DNA from: Puffinus mauretanicus
Taxonomy: Eukaryota; Chordata; Aves; Procellariiformes; Procellariidae
NCBI GenBank assembly: GCA_023333565.1
Contig: JAJKFH010002906.1
Coordinates: 1,054,001 to 1,118,000 of the forward strand
Length of the DNA stretch: 64,000 nt
Direction of reading: 5' to 3'
Below are positions 24,559 through 39,055 of this stretch, in pieces. Every line of letters begins with the position of its first letter. Positions within the stretch are counted from its first letter, which is position 1. Made by a program: the position numbers and the translations under genes. Below the pieces are notes generated by a model. That model was not told the origin of the DNA. It saw nothing but the letters and a program-made list of their open reading frames with translations, and made no database searches.

Positions 24559-27500
24559 CTGGAATGAAAAAAAGAGGACATAGTTTAAGACACTTGATTT
24601 AAGTTACTCGTAGCACTACCAAATTTGCAGTACGAAGAACATCAAAGAGGCAAAAATGCTCAAAATTATGGAAGAAAACCACAGTGCAATCATTTACAAA
24701 ACAATTCTGTCAAACTATTCTCATTTCCACCTGCAAATATATACATTATTAGAATGCCTCATTTAATTTACTTCACTGTTTAAAAAGCGTATATCTATCC
24801 ATTTGGTAACAGCACAAATCCAATGAAATATAACTGAAAGTAATTAAAATGAAGTCAGCCTACAGTAAATATATCGTATTGTGTTCTGTCAAATCCATTA
24901 CTTCCCTCTTCCTGAAGAGAACTGTAGTATCTTCCCCCCTATAAATAAGGCTTCCTTTCCCAATTCTAGCCATCTCCTTCTTCACCCTTTCTTCAAGACA
25001 GAAATTTGCCTTTCGCATCAGTCTGCCTTCCCACAAGGTAAGAGAGCATCGGATACATTTGCAGGTGGTAAACCCACATCAGAGTTGTTAATCAACTTCA
25101 TCTGCTGCTCCTGCTCACCGCCCCTTTCATGTCTCTTCCTGGCACAAGAATAAATTCTCAATAAAAGGGACAAAGAGTTTCTTTTCCCCTCTCTTCATCC
25201 TATAAAGGAACTGGATGAGGACTTTGTCATCCAGGCCCCGTTCATTCTACTGTAGATTCAGATCTTGCTCCTTGAGTAATACAAAATCCTTTTCATAGGC
25301 TTAGACTTTTCTTGGATAAGTTCAAATAATGTTTAGACAGGAAAATAAAATAGTTTAAGGTTACTAGAAATAGCTGCAGTAGAAATCTTGTGCCATTTCG
25401 ACAGTCAACACTAAGAACATCTGTACTTTACTTCAGTTTCACCACCCCTACTGCTTCTTCCAAAGAAACTCACTAATTGGATTCAAGTACACTGATATGA
25501 ACTGCATGAGCATTCTTATCTGAAAACCATGTCCCTAGTGACACTAAGAGATGCAAATTACTTAATTAATCTGTAGCAACTTCATTTTTTTAAATTACAT
25601 GTCTCAAGTCTTTAGCAACAATTAGTTCTAACTTCAAGCAAGAACAGCCCACATCTTGTAATGACGATGACAGCATAGTATTAAAACCCAATCTTAAATC
25701 TAAGTAGGCTACGTACATGTTAGCAGCGTGTTTTTCATTTGAAGAACTTCAATTCAGGAAGTACCTACACAGCAGGGTCCTCAAAACAAGAGGGCCATTT
25801 CCTCAGCACTCACTGTATTACGCTTTCCAAAAGGAAAGCTGAAGTTAGAAAAAGAGGGAGGGAGCTGGTCTAGAACAACTGAGAACAAAACAGCTCCATT
25901 TCCATTTTGCACTTTATAATAACCACGAGAGAAAGGACAAACATCAGAAACATGGAGAAGTAACAGAGGAAATTGAGGACACGATCTATGACCATGGACA
26001 CAAGAAGTGACTAACATGATGCAGCCTATACTTCTTTTCTACCAGCCTATGACCTGACCACCGAAGCCTCACTGATGAGTGAAGACCTAACATCTTCAAA
26101 ATGAACGCTTCAGGAAGTACTTCTTTATACTGATAGACAATAGAAAATGAAGCGATAACATGGTGTCACAGCTAAAACAAACCATTTTGATTTACATAGT
26201 TGAAGTGCACCAAGCTGCCTTTTCTGAAGTGTGCTTCACACGCTTGCTTCTCACATGGACCGGTATTGCCCTCAAACTTGTTAGTCTAGTAAAATCAACA
26301 TTGTACCTAAGTACAGAGAACCAGGTTAAAGCAGATAAACTCAAGAAAACCACTACTTCAAAAGAAAATATTGTTCTCAAAAGCATAAACATGCACCTGA
26401 GCTAAGTCACACATATCTTCCAAACACCCTTCCCCCTAAATGAGTCCTAAGCTGACAGGCACATAGCCAGCATTGCTGCTGAACTGCAAGTCTGTTGGGG
26501 TTTTTTTGTTTGTTTGCTTCTGTTTTTTTAAAAGGTGCCAGTCTAAATACAAATAATCTGCACTAATTAGCATAGTTGAAAGTTTCTAAAATAGTCATTT
26601 TCAGCAATAGCTGTTAGAGTGAGTGATTTCCCAAGTTGCTGGGAAGTAACTCTATGAGGATGTCAATGATTATTTTTCCACGTGAACTAGAGTGCATCAT
26701 ATTATCACATAAGAATTATTGTGGGTTTTTTTTTTTTTCCCCTTTTCCTAAAAATTGGCAGTTTGACTAAGTATAAAAGTGTGGTCTGATAGAAAAGAAC
26801 CTCATCTGGGGTCACAAGCTCTATGACTTTAAAGCAAAAGTAATCTAGATCTGTTTATACTTTTACAGAAAGCCATTTCCAAAGATAAATTAATAGAAAC
26901 AAGAATAATAAAAAAAAAAAATGTATTTAAACCAATAGTAAAATATTTTAACTTTTGCAAAACTAGTAATACATAAGCTTTTTTTTTCCTCCTTCCTTTA
27001 GGAGTTGATGAACTATTTTAAACCCTTCTGTCAAACCACCTATTTGTAAGAGGCTTTAGCTATCTCTTCTCATTGGGGATCTTCATCTCCAAAGAGAAAG
27101 GCAGCTACTGGCTTTCACAAGCATCCGTCAGTATGTTCAATACTTAAATTCATCTTAATGATACTTTTGAATCTCCCTTCAAATCACTTAAACAGCTGTA
27201 ATGATTATACATTTAACTGCAGTGGTTTACATTTTCCTTATTTGATCACACACAGCATGACTTTTCACTCAGTTAATCATCCAACTCAGTTTTATCTTTT
27301 TTTTGCCAGTTCACAGGTTTATCCACCATCTCTGCAAGTTAGCTCTTCAACAGTTGTTTCTCCTTCTCACTTATCTGTCACGAACATCATACATTATCCA
27401 CTTTATATATAATCAAAAGAAGCATCTGTTCATTTGACAGCTGAAAGTGCTGATTAAAAAAAAATAAATCAAACTTTAGGAATATCATGTGATTGGGTTT

Positions 27501-28515
27501 GTTTTCCTTCTGCTTTGATAACTTTTTATTCTTACAGTCATGTTTGAGAATTTCTAAGCTCTAAGGTACTTGCATCATGTTATGCAAAACCAATTCTACT
27601 GCACTCAATTCCTTAATTATCTAAATTAAAAAAAAAAAGTCAATATTGCTGTGTCACAACAGCAGAAGGTTACTACAGAACATGTCTGTATTCAAGGTAT
27701 CTTCCCCAAAATACATTGTGTATTCTTTTAAACTTTCATTGCCAGCCAAAACATCATAAATATTTCCAAGACAGTCTTCAAGAGCAAAGAATGCTGATGG
27801 ATTTTCATTCTCTTCATTCTTACAACTACTACTGTCTTAATATCGTCTTGAACAAAACATCTGAAAAAACCCACACGTACAGCAAATACACTCCTTCCTC
27901 CAGAACACACATGCTTCCCTCTAAAAAAACCACACCCAAACGAAAGACTTATCTATTCCTTTCACATAAAAATATATTTAACTCCTGCACTTCTCAACAC
28001 TTGCTACACTGTCAGTTGTTTAGAATTGAGCCTCAACAAAGCCATTTGGCAGCCAGCTTTTGCTAGACAGTGCTGTTACAAAAAACACGTGCAATTCTTT
28101 CATTTTAAGGGGCATTCCTGGGCTTTCCACAATCCTATTCGAACATCAGGTGGCTTTCAATCAAGTTCCCATGTTTTCTGTACTATGCTTGACATTTGTT
28201 CAACAACAATGCATTTTGCATACTTCAGGACCTTGCGCCTGTAATGAATGACAGAAGGAACTGTAGAAGAAACCTATACTGAACTACAAAAGCATTTTTT
28301 CAAGCCACACAAGGACTCGTGCAAATACCATTTTACCCAATACAGAAGACTCGCATTTGAAAGGTTTCCTTTGCAATTACATTTACACTATGTTTTTAAA
28401 CATCAAAATTGAATTCTAGAGAATAAATCTAAGCCTAATTATGGAGTTTCCTTTCACTGCTAGAATATTGCCTACCACTGGCAGTCCACAGCAGTATCTA
28501 GAAACTGTATTTGTC

Positions 28516-28539
28516 CTCCTAAGGAGGAGTCCTTAGGAG
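28516..28539. repeat. Inverted repeat, 9-bp perfect arms, 6-nt loop
   Basis: CTCCTAAGG at 28516-28524, AGGAGT, CCTTAGGAG at 28531-28539. The flanks repeat GTCCTCCT on both sides, so the unit looks like a local duplication-inversion. Confidence 0.7.
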
Positions 28540-31500
28540 TCCTCCTTCTGCCAAAGGGACAGCAATAAATTGTGCTAAAAAGGGTTCTTTTGTGGACTGG
28601 ACACATCCCTGACTGGGCTTGCAGAAGGGTATTAAGTAAGCACTTCATCCAGAATTAGCTGAAGCAGAATAGATGCTGACAACTTCCCCTCAAAGGCATC
28701 CTTAGAAGGAGATGTGGGTTTTTTTGGTCTGGGGACAGTTGAGGGGAGGGTCAAGTAGCACCCGTCAGTCAAGCTGATGTAGAAAAGACAGACATTTGCT
28801 TAGGTAAGATCTTTCCAACGACTAGGTTTGTAAGGGTGCCACCGCTGTCCATCATCACTACCACCACTGAAGCAGCAGCTGTCAGACGCTAGGAGACTGC
28901 AAGTGCAGTGAACGATCCACGTCAGGCTGAAAGCAAAGCCCACCCAACCCAGGCAAACAGCACTTCCCCTGCCGAGTTTTGAGCTCCTCTCCCCACCCTC
29001 CCTCCAATCTTGCAAGGCTGCATGCACAGCCGAGTGGAAATACTTGAAATCAGAAGTTATTGGCACGTGTTGCACATTTCCAAGCAGGCATTCACAGATC
29101 TTTGCAGGCAAGAAATTACTTCACTTGTTGGCCATAAGTGATGGAGTACATTGCTTCAAATACATAAGACCGGTAGGGGCTTCTTTGGGTTGTTTGGTTT
29201 TTGCTTGTTTTTTCCAGCTCGTCTACTGTTCTGGATATTCATCTGGATGAAACTCAGGACTGTTAAAGTCATATTGCCTACCAAATGCAGCACAGCTATC
29301 CAGTTCCCCAAGTTACAGAAAACAAAATCTATTACCAAGAAAGTAAAATGACACAGGCAATTTATCCTGCAGAGAATCAGAACGAAGTCAACCCAGAAGT
29401 CAACACATTAAGGGGCAGTCAGAAAAACAAAATCAATACCTGTAGTCATTCTGTCCTAGTTATACTAAAGCCAACAAAAGCCCCAGTGAAACCTTGGTGA
29501 CACAAACTTCCACCCATCCTTTACAGAACCAACATGACTATGGCCAGATTCAAGACATCGGCTCCACTACAACTGTAACTTGTGATAGAATTAGACTAAC
29601 GCCCATATGTCCACATGCACTCAAAGCATTTCACTACAGTGCAGAGGAAAGAGCCTAAATCTTAAGAGTAAGAAGCAGAAGAGCAAGAGATCTGTAGCAG
29701 AAGATAGGATTTGTATTCTGTAAAAACAACAACAAAAGGACTCAGGTACCAAGATTTAACCACCTTCTTTTATAAGTACTATGATAGAGCTACCTACTGA
29801 TCAAGTTTTCAGAATACTCAGGTTCTAGCAGCAACCTTAAAGTGGTGCAAAATTGAAAGCCAATACCAAAACAGTCAATAATAAGCAGACTTCCTTCATA
29901 ATCTGCACTTAAGTTAGTCGTAGAAAATTTAAATAAAACTACTTTAAATCTTGACTCTCGTATTATCGCACTTTTGAGAGCAGGGGATTTCCTGGGGAAT
30001 CTGTATTTAACTTCCCCCAATGCAAGAGAGTGTGATTTACAGGAACTCGGGAGCTAGAAACGGAAATCCAGAGACTGGATTGCAATGCCTTCCCATTGCG
30101 TTTCCCTCCCCAGCTTCCTTGACGTAGTCCTTTTACGCAACTATAACCTGCAGCCAGACAGCACACTTCTCCGCTTTGAAAATGACACAAAAACCTGAGG
30201 ACAGAACTTTGCAAAGTAACTTCATAGCTGTCACTCTAACTGTTACATAATTACACAATAGCCTATGACGACATCACCAGGCTGTCACCGCTGATAAGGT
30301 TAGACAGTATTTTCAGACTTAAGCCTTCACATTTTCTAACATGTGATTGTTCTTTGAGACCTCAGAGGTACTCAAAGTTCAAAAATCAGGAAGCGTTTAT
30401 AAATCTCCAGACTGCCAAGATCCAAGAACTTTGCAGACTGTCTCAAAATCTTCAGCACTTGTATCAAACTCATCATGCTGTGAGCTATTTATTCCACTGG
30501 AAGGGGCAGCTTCTTACTCCCAGATCCCCCACTAGCCACATATACACTACTTAAAACTGAAGTTTTATTTTCTAATTATAAATATTTTATTTTGATGTAA
30601 AGCAATCTGCAGCAGTTGTACACCAGGTTTGTAACTATAAATCTGAATCAATATCAACATCATATCAAAGAAATTATGCACAAAAAGTAACTTGTTTCAA
30701 TACACGTCCCCCACACGTACCGATTCTATAAAGCATCTGTCCACAGTAGCACAGGGGTTCCCATTTTAGCTTTTAGATTTCCTGATCACATAAGATGCTG
30801 AAAAACCTTCCAAAATATGCAGCTACAATAAAGATTTGTCAACCTGCTGAAAGACCCAATAAATCTCAAAAATCTACACCACTGTAATGTCTTCCTCTAT
30901 CTGAACAAGTCCTGACACATCACTTTCCTTTAAAACTTCTTCAGAAATAGCTACGTTTTAACAATCCATTTAATTCTCATTCTCCATCAAGATGAGATGT
31001 AGCACCACTAAAACCTCTGGAATAATGAATCGTATTCAGCACATGCTTACTTGTGTGCATTTGGTTCAACTGAGATAATGAACGTCCTAATTATGTACAG
31101 TGGCAAGAATTTGCAAGTCTTTGTCATGGCTGCTGTCAAACATGCTTTAATTCTGTCAAATAAGACATCACTTCAGTGCAAAATTCAGCACCTGGACTTG
31201 AAAGCACATGCTGAACTGAAGCCTTTGCTGCTCTGACCACCTTCCGGTCATTGGTTTCTAAGCCAACTCCTTCAAGATAGCACTTGAAAAAAGCTAAGCA
31301 GTATGTGGGTCTCAATGGAAAGAAGCATGGAAATGGCTCCCACATAATTACTACTTAATATTCCTTTTACAGGAGATGTGTCTATCCTGAGACCTAAACA
31401 ACAGAGGTGTCATTCTCCCTCCAACACTGGACTGAATGGTCCAGCAACACCAGATGCTGGAAGGACCCCTAACATAAGTCAAACATCAGCATCCAGAAAT

Positions 31501-32386
31501 TATTTTCCAATTCAGAGGTATTTCCCAAGCTACTTCATCAAAAGGTCATGAAATTGGCATGAACAATTTCTTGGTTGTGAAAGAGCTAGTCAGAATTATT
31601 CTCTCCATAAATCATTGAAATTCCAACCACTACAGGATTCATTCAAGACTTACATTTAAACTGGATATAGTACCATTCCTACAAGCTATAACATTTTGAT
31701 AAAAGAACTCATATGACAAGCCAAGATGTACCTAGCAGATTACATTTTCATTAAATCATATTCAATGTTGTTGAAAGTTGAATAAATTTCAGAAGGTAAA
31801 CACCGAGTAATTCAGAACAGACATTGTTCATGCTCCCAGAGCTCCGCTTGAGAAACAAATGAAAATTTGACATGTCAGAACTGGGACCTCTTTCAAGGCA
31901 TTTAAGTACTACACAAGAAGAAATTAGAAAGAATATTGCTCTGCAAGTCTACGCTCCATAGGATACTGTTTCAGCAGATTAATCTGTCTGTTTCTCTTCG
32001 CTCATTTTGGTTATCCTCTGTACACTGAAAGCTATAGGTAGTTTATTGTTTAATCGAATAACCATTGCCACAATTAGACATTAGCCCTGAAGTGCCTTGG
32101 GATGTCAAACGTCTTCAAGTGCAACGATTCTCTCAGGTAGACATCTCATTGCCTGAAGAACCTGCCCACTAGCACTGTACTGTTGCAACACTCAGAATAA
32201 TCAGAAAACCGTTTACTCACATTGTCAGGACTGTCTATAACCTTCTTTAATAAGCTAGTTAAGCAGCTACCTGACATCTGCCAGAGCATTTTAGATGCTC
32301 TTGATGACATTAAGAGATATATCCTAAACACAGAAGTAAAACAGACTGGGTACTTAATGCATCAGCCACACAAAATTTCCAAATAA

Positions 32387-32408
32387 TTTTTTTTTTTTTT
32401 TTTTTTTT
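32387..32408. repeat. T22 homopolymer
   Basis: 22 consecutive T on the plus strand (poly(A) in the RAPGEF2 sense). No retroelement body is recognised next to it. Confidence 0.85.
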
Positions 32409-35400
32409 AGATTAACACATTAAAGTTACATTTATTCTTACTCCTAATCTTTACTCTAAATGTAAGAAAAAATCTTATACATATCCAGTCTTAAACATGT
32501 CCAGTAATAACACTGATAACTCAGAATTCAGAACTTCTAATTCTCACTAAAAAGTCATCTTAAAGTGCATACTTCAACTGATGTCCATGGTTATCTTTTA
32601 TTAATGGACACAAGATGAAAACTGATGTCTTGTCTCCTGGTAGCAAGAGTGGGAAACAAAGAAGGAACCACAGGAAACAATTCCTCAGTGTACATGAAAA
32701 CAAATAATCAGAAGCATGTTTTTCTTGAGATTATTTCACTTATTTGTATTCTTTCCCACTTTTGAAATAAAATCAGTAAAATAAAACAGAAAATTCAGTC
32801 AAATCAGAGATTATTGCAGTGTCGGTCTAAGACAGTTGATTAAACAGGCAATCAATAAATACATTATGCAAATATACATATGCAAGCTATTGTCATTGAA
32901 GTCTTGGTATTAAACTTGTACAGTGAATTAGCCCTTGATATCAGAAAAGAAATTCCTAAATCATCAGGAAAACAATGACAGAAGTAGTAAAATGAAATGA
33001 TCTTGCATCCAAAATACTCTAAGGTCAATCCAGACAGACAATTCTACTATTAAATCTTATACCCTTCTAGTATTTCTCCAAAATCAAAGCTTTTATTCTC
33101 AAAATCACAACAAAAATGTGATAGCCTTTAGTGAAACATTTACAGTAAGGAAGGTGCAAATTAAAATCCCTTCAAAAACCTTCGTCTTCACTCAAAGTAG
33201 TCTCAAAATCAGGTCAAACAATAACACAGAAATTTGGAACTAGCTATGCAAAGCCAGACTGTAACATTGATCACTGACACTATTAAGAAGCCTTGATTCA
33301 GTCTCTGCTTATACAGAGCCAACTGCCAAGTCCTTGAATGTATTTGTTTTAATGATACATATTGCCTAAGTATTTCCTCACAGAAAATGTTTCCACAACA
33401 CAATGTATAAATTCAGATTCCTGATTTACTGCAGTGCAGAACTGGCAGTATCCCAACGCTACTTTGGCAATTGTCCGACTATCAGGAGGTGTAATACACC
33501 TTTAGGAATACTGTAAGGAGAAGAAAAAATAACAGAAGAGACCAGCCCTGCTGCAGCAGTTCTTTGCGTTATTAAATATACTGCTGCATGACTTCCACAG
33601 AAACCTATGGATGCACAAGCAGAATAAATATATATTGCCTACAGAGGTCTACCTGAAAATTAGGATGCTGACCCAGAGAGATGCCTCAAACAGACATATT
33701 CTGATTTTACTGTTTATTCAGAGCATTTTAAACAATTTCCAAAGTGTCTCATATTTCAATAAATCCAAGAAAGAAATCTTCTATAGGGGCTCTCTGAAGT
33801 CAAGAACATTCAGTAAACTAAGACAGTAAACTCAGAAATGTGACCCAAGCCTCCATGAACAGGCACATCCTGTCCAAAAATCAGAAATTCTGATTAAAAG
33901 TAAAGGGCATAATTTTACTGATAACTCAGAATATCACTAGTGGAAACATCAGCTTGATCCTCACACACTTCTCTAGCAATTCCTTTCTGTAATGTTTTAG
34001 GTTTTAAGTTTTTTATCTATAAGATATAAACATATATAGCTATAGATCACATACACCGCATCTATACAGAATAACTTGGTTTTATGATACCACCATCATA
34101 AAACTTCTCGAACATGTACAGAACATAAAAGCACTCCTTCATAATACAAATGTATGCATCACAAGACAAATTTCAGTGAGGTGGTCTCTGCAGAGCTGTT
34201 CTGTTCAAAAATCATGCACCGATAGCTACAGAAGAAGCTTTTAGCTCATTTTTGCCATACTTCGTTGCACAATTAAGTCAGGCTGTGCACAGCAACTTTG
34301 GCATCACTTTGTGTTGTTTTGTACACACTGCTTCCATCCTCCTGAGGGTCTTCAGGGCAATGCACTACTGTGAAAGAGCCATGAATCTGCTAAATGTTAC
34401 TTTTATTGCAGGACTTAGTTTGACTCTCAGATTCCCACTTCTAAAAACTACTCATAGATCTATTTCTCACCTGTCCTTGCACAGAACTCCTGTGTATTAA
34501 CTACATAGGCCTACAGCTGCACATAAAACTACAGCTCAGCCATCTAGCTAAGGCACGCCCACATCCAAAATCCCTACCTGACTTTCTATGCAATGCACGA
34601 TACCCGGCCAGGTGACAGCACCTCTCCTCCCTGGGACGAGCATCTGCAACTTCCCTGCCCGTCGCTGCCCGAGCCCATCTCCCCAGCGCCTTCAGGAGGT
34701 CCTCGAACACAACCTGCCCCAAAGCTAGGCAAAGCCAACGCCCTCCGGCATTTTTCAAACATTCTGCGCTACCTCATGAAAGACGCTAACATTTTCATTT
34801 AAGAAAACCATAAGTACTTTAGTAGCAGCCAAAAAGTCATGCTCCTTTATTTCCTTTCCAGATTTCACTCGTTTCGGGCTCCAGCAGCTGGGCCAAGCCA
34901 GCTCTGGAGAAGGCCGCACGGCTAGCCCAAAACAAGAATTTTGGGTCTTGTGATTTGCCACACTGACATAACTCAAAAACCTGGCTAAGACTGGATGGTG
35001 ATATTACAGCTACTGGACCTGAGAATTTGGTTCTAAACATGGAAATATCCAAAAAAAACAGCTGAAATTATGTATCTTTATCCTTTTTGTAGCCTTCTCT
35101 GCTTCTCATCCCCTTTTCCCTTCCCCTGCCCTCCCCCCCAACGTAAGCACTACAGTCTTAACACAAGTCGATGTTTTTCATCTCAGACTGTTTGACAAGT
35201 GGAGAATGAGGAAAAAAGCAAGACAAAACATAATTGAACAAATATGGCTATTTATTACACGCCCTGCCTACCACAGTAGTTTAGAAACTAAGAGATTGCC
35301 GTTTCTTATTTCAGCTGTGGACGTTCTCTGTAGTAATAACTCAATTTTACATGTAACATTTTTTCTCTCCCATTTCCAGTTTCTGTGTATGCCTTCTACT

Positions 35401-37673
35401 TTTGTTTCACAATAGAGTCCTCTGAAAACACTGAATTTCATTAAGCACAGAAGGCTGCACAACTGAATGACATGAAAGCACACAAACATGTTGACATTGG
35501 ACAAGAGCTTTTTCCAATCATAGATGTCAACACTAAAATTCAGTTCAAGATGTCTGAGAGATAACTACTCTTCTTTAACACTTGTTCTTCTCTAAGAATC
35601 AATGCAATCAAAAACACTAGCATACTACTAAATTGCCACAGACTGAGAAATTTGTTACTGATTAGAGCTTAAATCCAAATACATCTTGCAAACTTCTCAG
35701 AAGGGACACGTGGGAGGTAGGAGCATATATATCCTATTGGGCTTTGAGTGAAAGGTTCTCTAAAAAACTAAAACACACTTTACATGGGTTGTGTTTTTCT
35801 TCGTAATTCTTTAAAAACATTATAAGCACAGCCAAGTTAGTTCCAGGTTCAATTGCACAGAAACTAAAGAGAATGTGATCACAAAAACATGTTGTGCTAC
35901 AGCATGGCAATTCAGAAACACATGAGGTTTTATTATCAGTGACTTCAGACAGCAGGTCAGCAGAACTTAAAATATTTTCTGCCAATCCAGTATCTTTAGA
36001 GAAGAAAATAAGGGAAGCTTAAAGACATACAAGACTTCCTTACAGAAAGAATAAGCCAAACACCACTCATGCATACACACAGAAATACCAAACAGCATGG
36101 CTGAAAACTATATACAGCCCCTGTACAACTAACGAGGGGAAAAAAGAGATGCTTCTTTTATTAGGGATATACTCATTTGCTTATAAGCAAAACATCTATT
36201 GCCAAAGATTCCTCTCTGCCATCATAGCAAACATTTACATTTTCATCTGAAAAATTTTGTTCAACTGTCAAGAGGTATAGACACCCCCTACAAATCTGCT
36301 AAAACTTTGGTTTCCAAAGAAAATGCTAATTAGAAACTTACTGTTGGAAATGTCAAGAGCGACCATTATGCAGATATGAAAAAAGAACTTTTTTTTTGTT
36401 TGAACTACTGATAAAATACGTATCCACTGACCAAACTAAATACTTTTTTAAATGGGATCTTTAAGTAGATTTGAATAAAGGTAGCAACTAAAAATAAAAA
36501 AGAAAAAAAAGAAAATCAGGTATATGTGTCAAGTAAACCTCAATTCTGAAATTTTGCCTTGCAGGTTTTAAGCCTTTTTATCATTAACTTCCCATCAAAT
36601 GAAAGTAGTAGGATGACTGGCAAATGAAGAATAACTCAAGCTGAACTGCCACTTTTAATAACCCAGTTTCCATTTAAATAGGGAGATGGCCCTAGGGTTT
36701 GAGAATTTGTCACTACCATGTACACCCGCTGATAGTAAAGTAAATGCAGATGAGATGAGCCAATTTTAAACAACGTGCTCCATTTTATCCCTTTGACCAT
36801 TAAACAAAAAAAAAAACTATCAACTTTTTTTTAAAAATGGAGGATAAAAAAATTACTGTGTTTGTACTGAATGCAGATAATTTTCAGCATTGCATACATG
36901 CAATAGAAATTTACCTTTTTGTAAGTACAGCTGACAATACAGATATGAACAAAATTTTCACAATGAAAAAGTTTTGATCAAATAGACAGAGCAACTGTAT
37001 TAGTTTTCATGTTAGCATTTAGGGATAAAGATTTAGCTTATCTGCACTGAGATATTAAGTTGTGCCTCAACACACAGGTCAATTAACAGCTCCAACAGTT
37101 GCAGCTATTTTAATAGATTTTTCTAATGAACACAGAAGATTAACACCCAATTTCAGATTTCAATGCAAGTCATACCATCATTGGGGAAAAAAAAAAAACA
37201 ACTTGTAACTTAAAAGTTCAAATTTAACGCCTTTTTTTAAAACCTTATCCTTCATGACCAAACTAAAAGCTCCAAGTGATAAATTCTGGCATGTCCAATA
37301 CAAAGTGACCAGGTTGTACGCTCCAAGCTCATTTCCTATAGCTTGTAACTGAGTGGATTGATTCTAACCTGGCTATCATATTGCTTATCTTCTGTAGTAC
37401 TCAAAGAATTTTTCCAAACGTGTACATTGTAAAATTGGAATTCTGTTTTTTAGAAGAATACATCTTCAATACATATGCTGAGTTTGTGAAAGAAAAAAAA
37501 GGATTCCTCCAAGTTCATTATCCTAGAAATAGAATACTGAAATTAGACTGCCAGTTCCATGGGATTTTCTCACCAAGTAGATCTCAAATTGATCATTAAA
37601 ATAAAATGTAAAGCTACAACCCAGAGTAACAGAACATATATTTCTTGCTTCAAAATACTGAATTTTGAAATTT

Positions 37674-37693
37674 AAAAAAAAAAAAAAAAAAAA
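37674..37693. repeat. A20 homopolymer
   Basis: 20 consecutive A, flanked by TGAATTTTGAAATTT and TTCAGTG. No retrotransposed body or clear target-site duplication is seen. Confidence 0.85.
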
Positions 37694-38998
37694 TTCAGTG
37701 TTAACTTTCAGGTTTAGTCCATTAAACATTAAATCAGAGATGTGAAATGCTAGAGCAAGCATGTTTTGCATGAGCATCTACATCCAGAAACTGCCAAACT
37801 GCCCATTAAATCTACTGAATAAATCATGGGGAAAAAAATGTCAAGAAGCAAGTAAATAGGAGTGACGGGCAAACAACCAAGGTGAAGATGAAGTCACATG
37901 AAAGGAGTGACAAAGGAAATCAGTGCAAAAGAATTGCAAAAAGCACTTCAAGTTAACCCAGAGTTCACAATTTTCTGTTTCTGCATTGTATTTTCTGAGG
38001 CACATATTTCCTGGTAACGTTTGCCTGCCTTGAGTATATGCATAACTAGCAGCCTTGATTCATCCAGCATGTAATTCAAATTTAAACCAATAGTTAGAAT
38101 GAACCAAAATATTGGGTCTAAACAAAAACTCTAGTACACATAATGGACACAAACCAACTGCCTAGAAAAGGACAAATCACCAGCATAATGGTCACTACAA
38201 ATTAGACTGTAAAATGAATAAAGATTATATTGGTCTAATTAAAATTATCTATCCACCTATAGATTTTGACCTTGTGCATTTCCCATACATAACTGATTAC
38301 TGGGTTTCATTAGACATTAATTTAACTTTGCTGAATGGCCAAGGCTTATAGCATTAAAGTTTGTTCAATCACATCCTCCTCCTGACGCTCAATATAGGAA
38401 AAATTACACATGTATAAAAGAAGGCATACAGGTGCATTCTTTGTATGTTTAAATGTTCAAGTAATATCAGACAACCCAGAAAAATCTGCATTTAGAGTCT
38501 GATTTAGGGGCCGTAAGTGAAAATCTGATAAACCTTTTGTTTCGATAAGTTGCTTGCGTAAACAAAGCAACTGCAATCCTCAGATCTCTACTGTAAGTCT
38601 GAGCTGACATTAGATCACATCCGTGCTAATTATAAGCTGTGTTAGATATGTCGATTTGGCACCTCTGGCACAAGCAGCTGGTCGCTACTACTTTGACAAA
38701 ATTGAAATGAGACTAAATGACAACTTATTCTAATTGAGAAGGCCCACATCCCCTAATTCTATATAATCTCACTGGTTACAAAAATTAATACAACACACAC
38801 ATCACCAAGCAAGAGTCACTGTTAGCTCCCTCCCTGGCACCAGCAAATTTCTCCTCTGTTTGACGATGAAAACAAAGTGGCTCATTTATGTTTACAGACT
38901 GCGCTGGGTGAGGGAGTTGGTATTAAACACTGTCCTTAATACACTTTAAAATGAACTAATTCTTTGAACATCATATGTAAGGAAGCAGAAATACTTAC

Positions 38999-39055
38999 TA
39001 GTACAGAACTTCATTTGCTTCATGTCTTTCATATCTAACAGTTTCACACATCAGT
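38999..39055 (-). CDS. RAPGEF2: RAPGEF2 coding exon (about residues 47-66, cNBD-like domain start)
   Basis: This 57-nt exon has an acceptor ending tctctttcag and a strong donor gtaagtat. It completes Arg47, encodes LMCETVRYERHEANEVLY, and ends with TA, the first two bases of the next Tyr. The segment is the last N-terminal helix and first beta strands of the cyclic-nucleotide-binding-like fold; the pattern of basic and acidic residues around YERHEANEVLY is typical of this position. Both flanking introns are phase 2, so skipping this exon alone would keep the frame (57 = 19 x 3) while removing part of the fold. The identification rests on residue match plus phase agreement on both sides. Confidence 0.95.

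Larger units (their letters stand above)
24559..38998 (-). other. RAPGEF2: RAPGEF2 intron, 14,440 bp, phase 2
   Basis: AT-rich intron without recognised genes. It includes a perfect inverted repeat at 28516-28539, a T22 run at 32387-32408, an A20 run at 37674-37693 and a modestly GC-rich patch at about 34600-34770. The 38.2-38.8 kb part has long non-repetitive sequence with TAATTA- and GATAA-type motifs and may be a conserved non-coding element (see findings). Otherwise I see nothing. Confidence 0.9.

Noticed and set aside
31459..31488. Imperfect hairpin (GGTCCAGCA ... TGCTGGAAGGACC) as a microRNA precursor
   Set aside because: Stem too short and bulged for a precursor.
32387..32410. T22 followed by AG, resembling a plus-strand splice acceptor
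   Set aside because: No open coding frame or donor follows on the plus strand; a homopolymer is the simpler reading.
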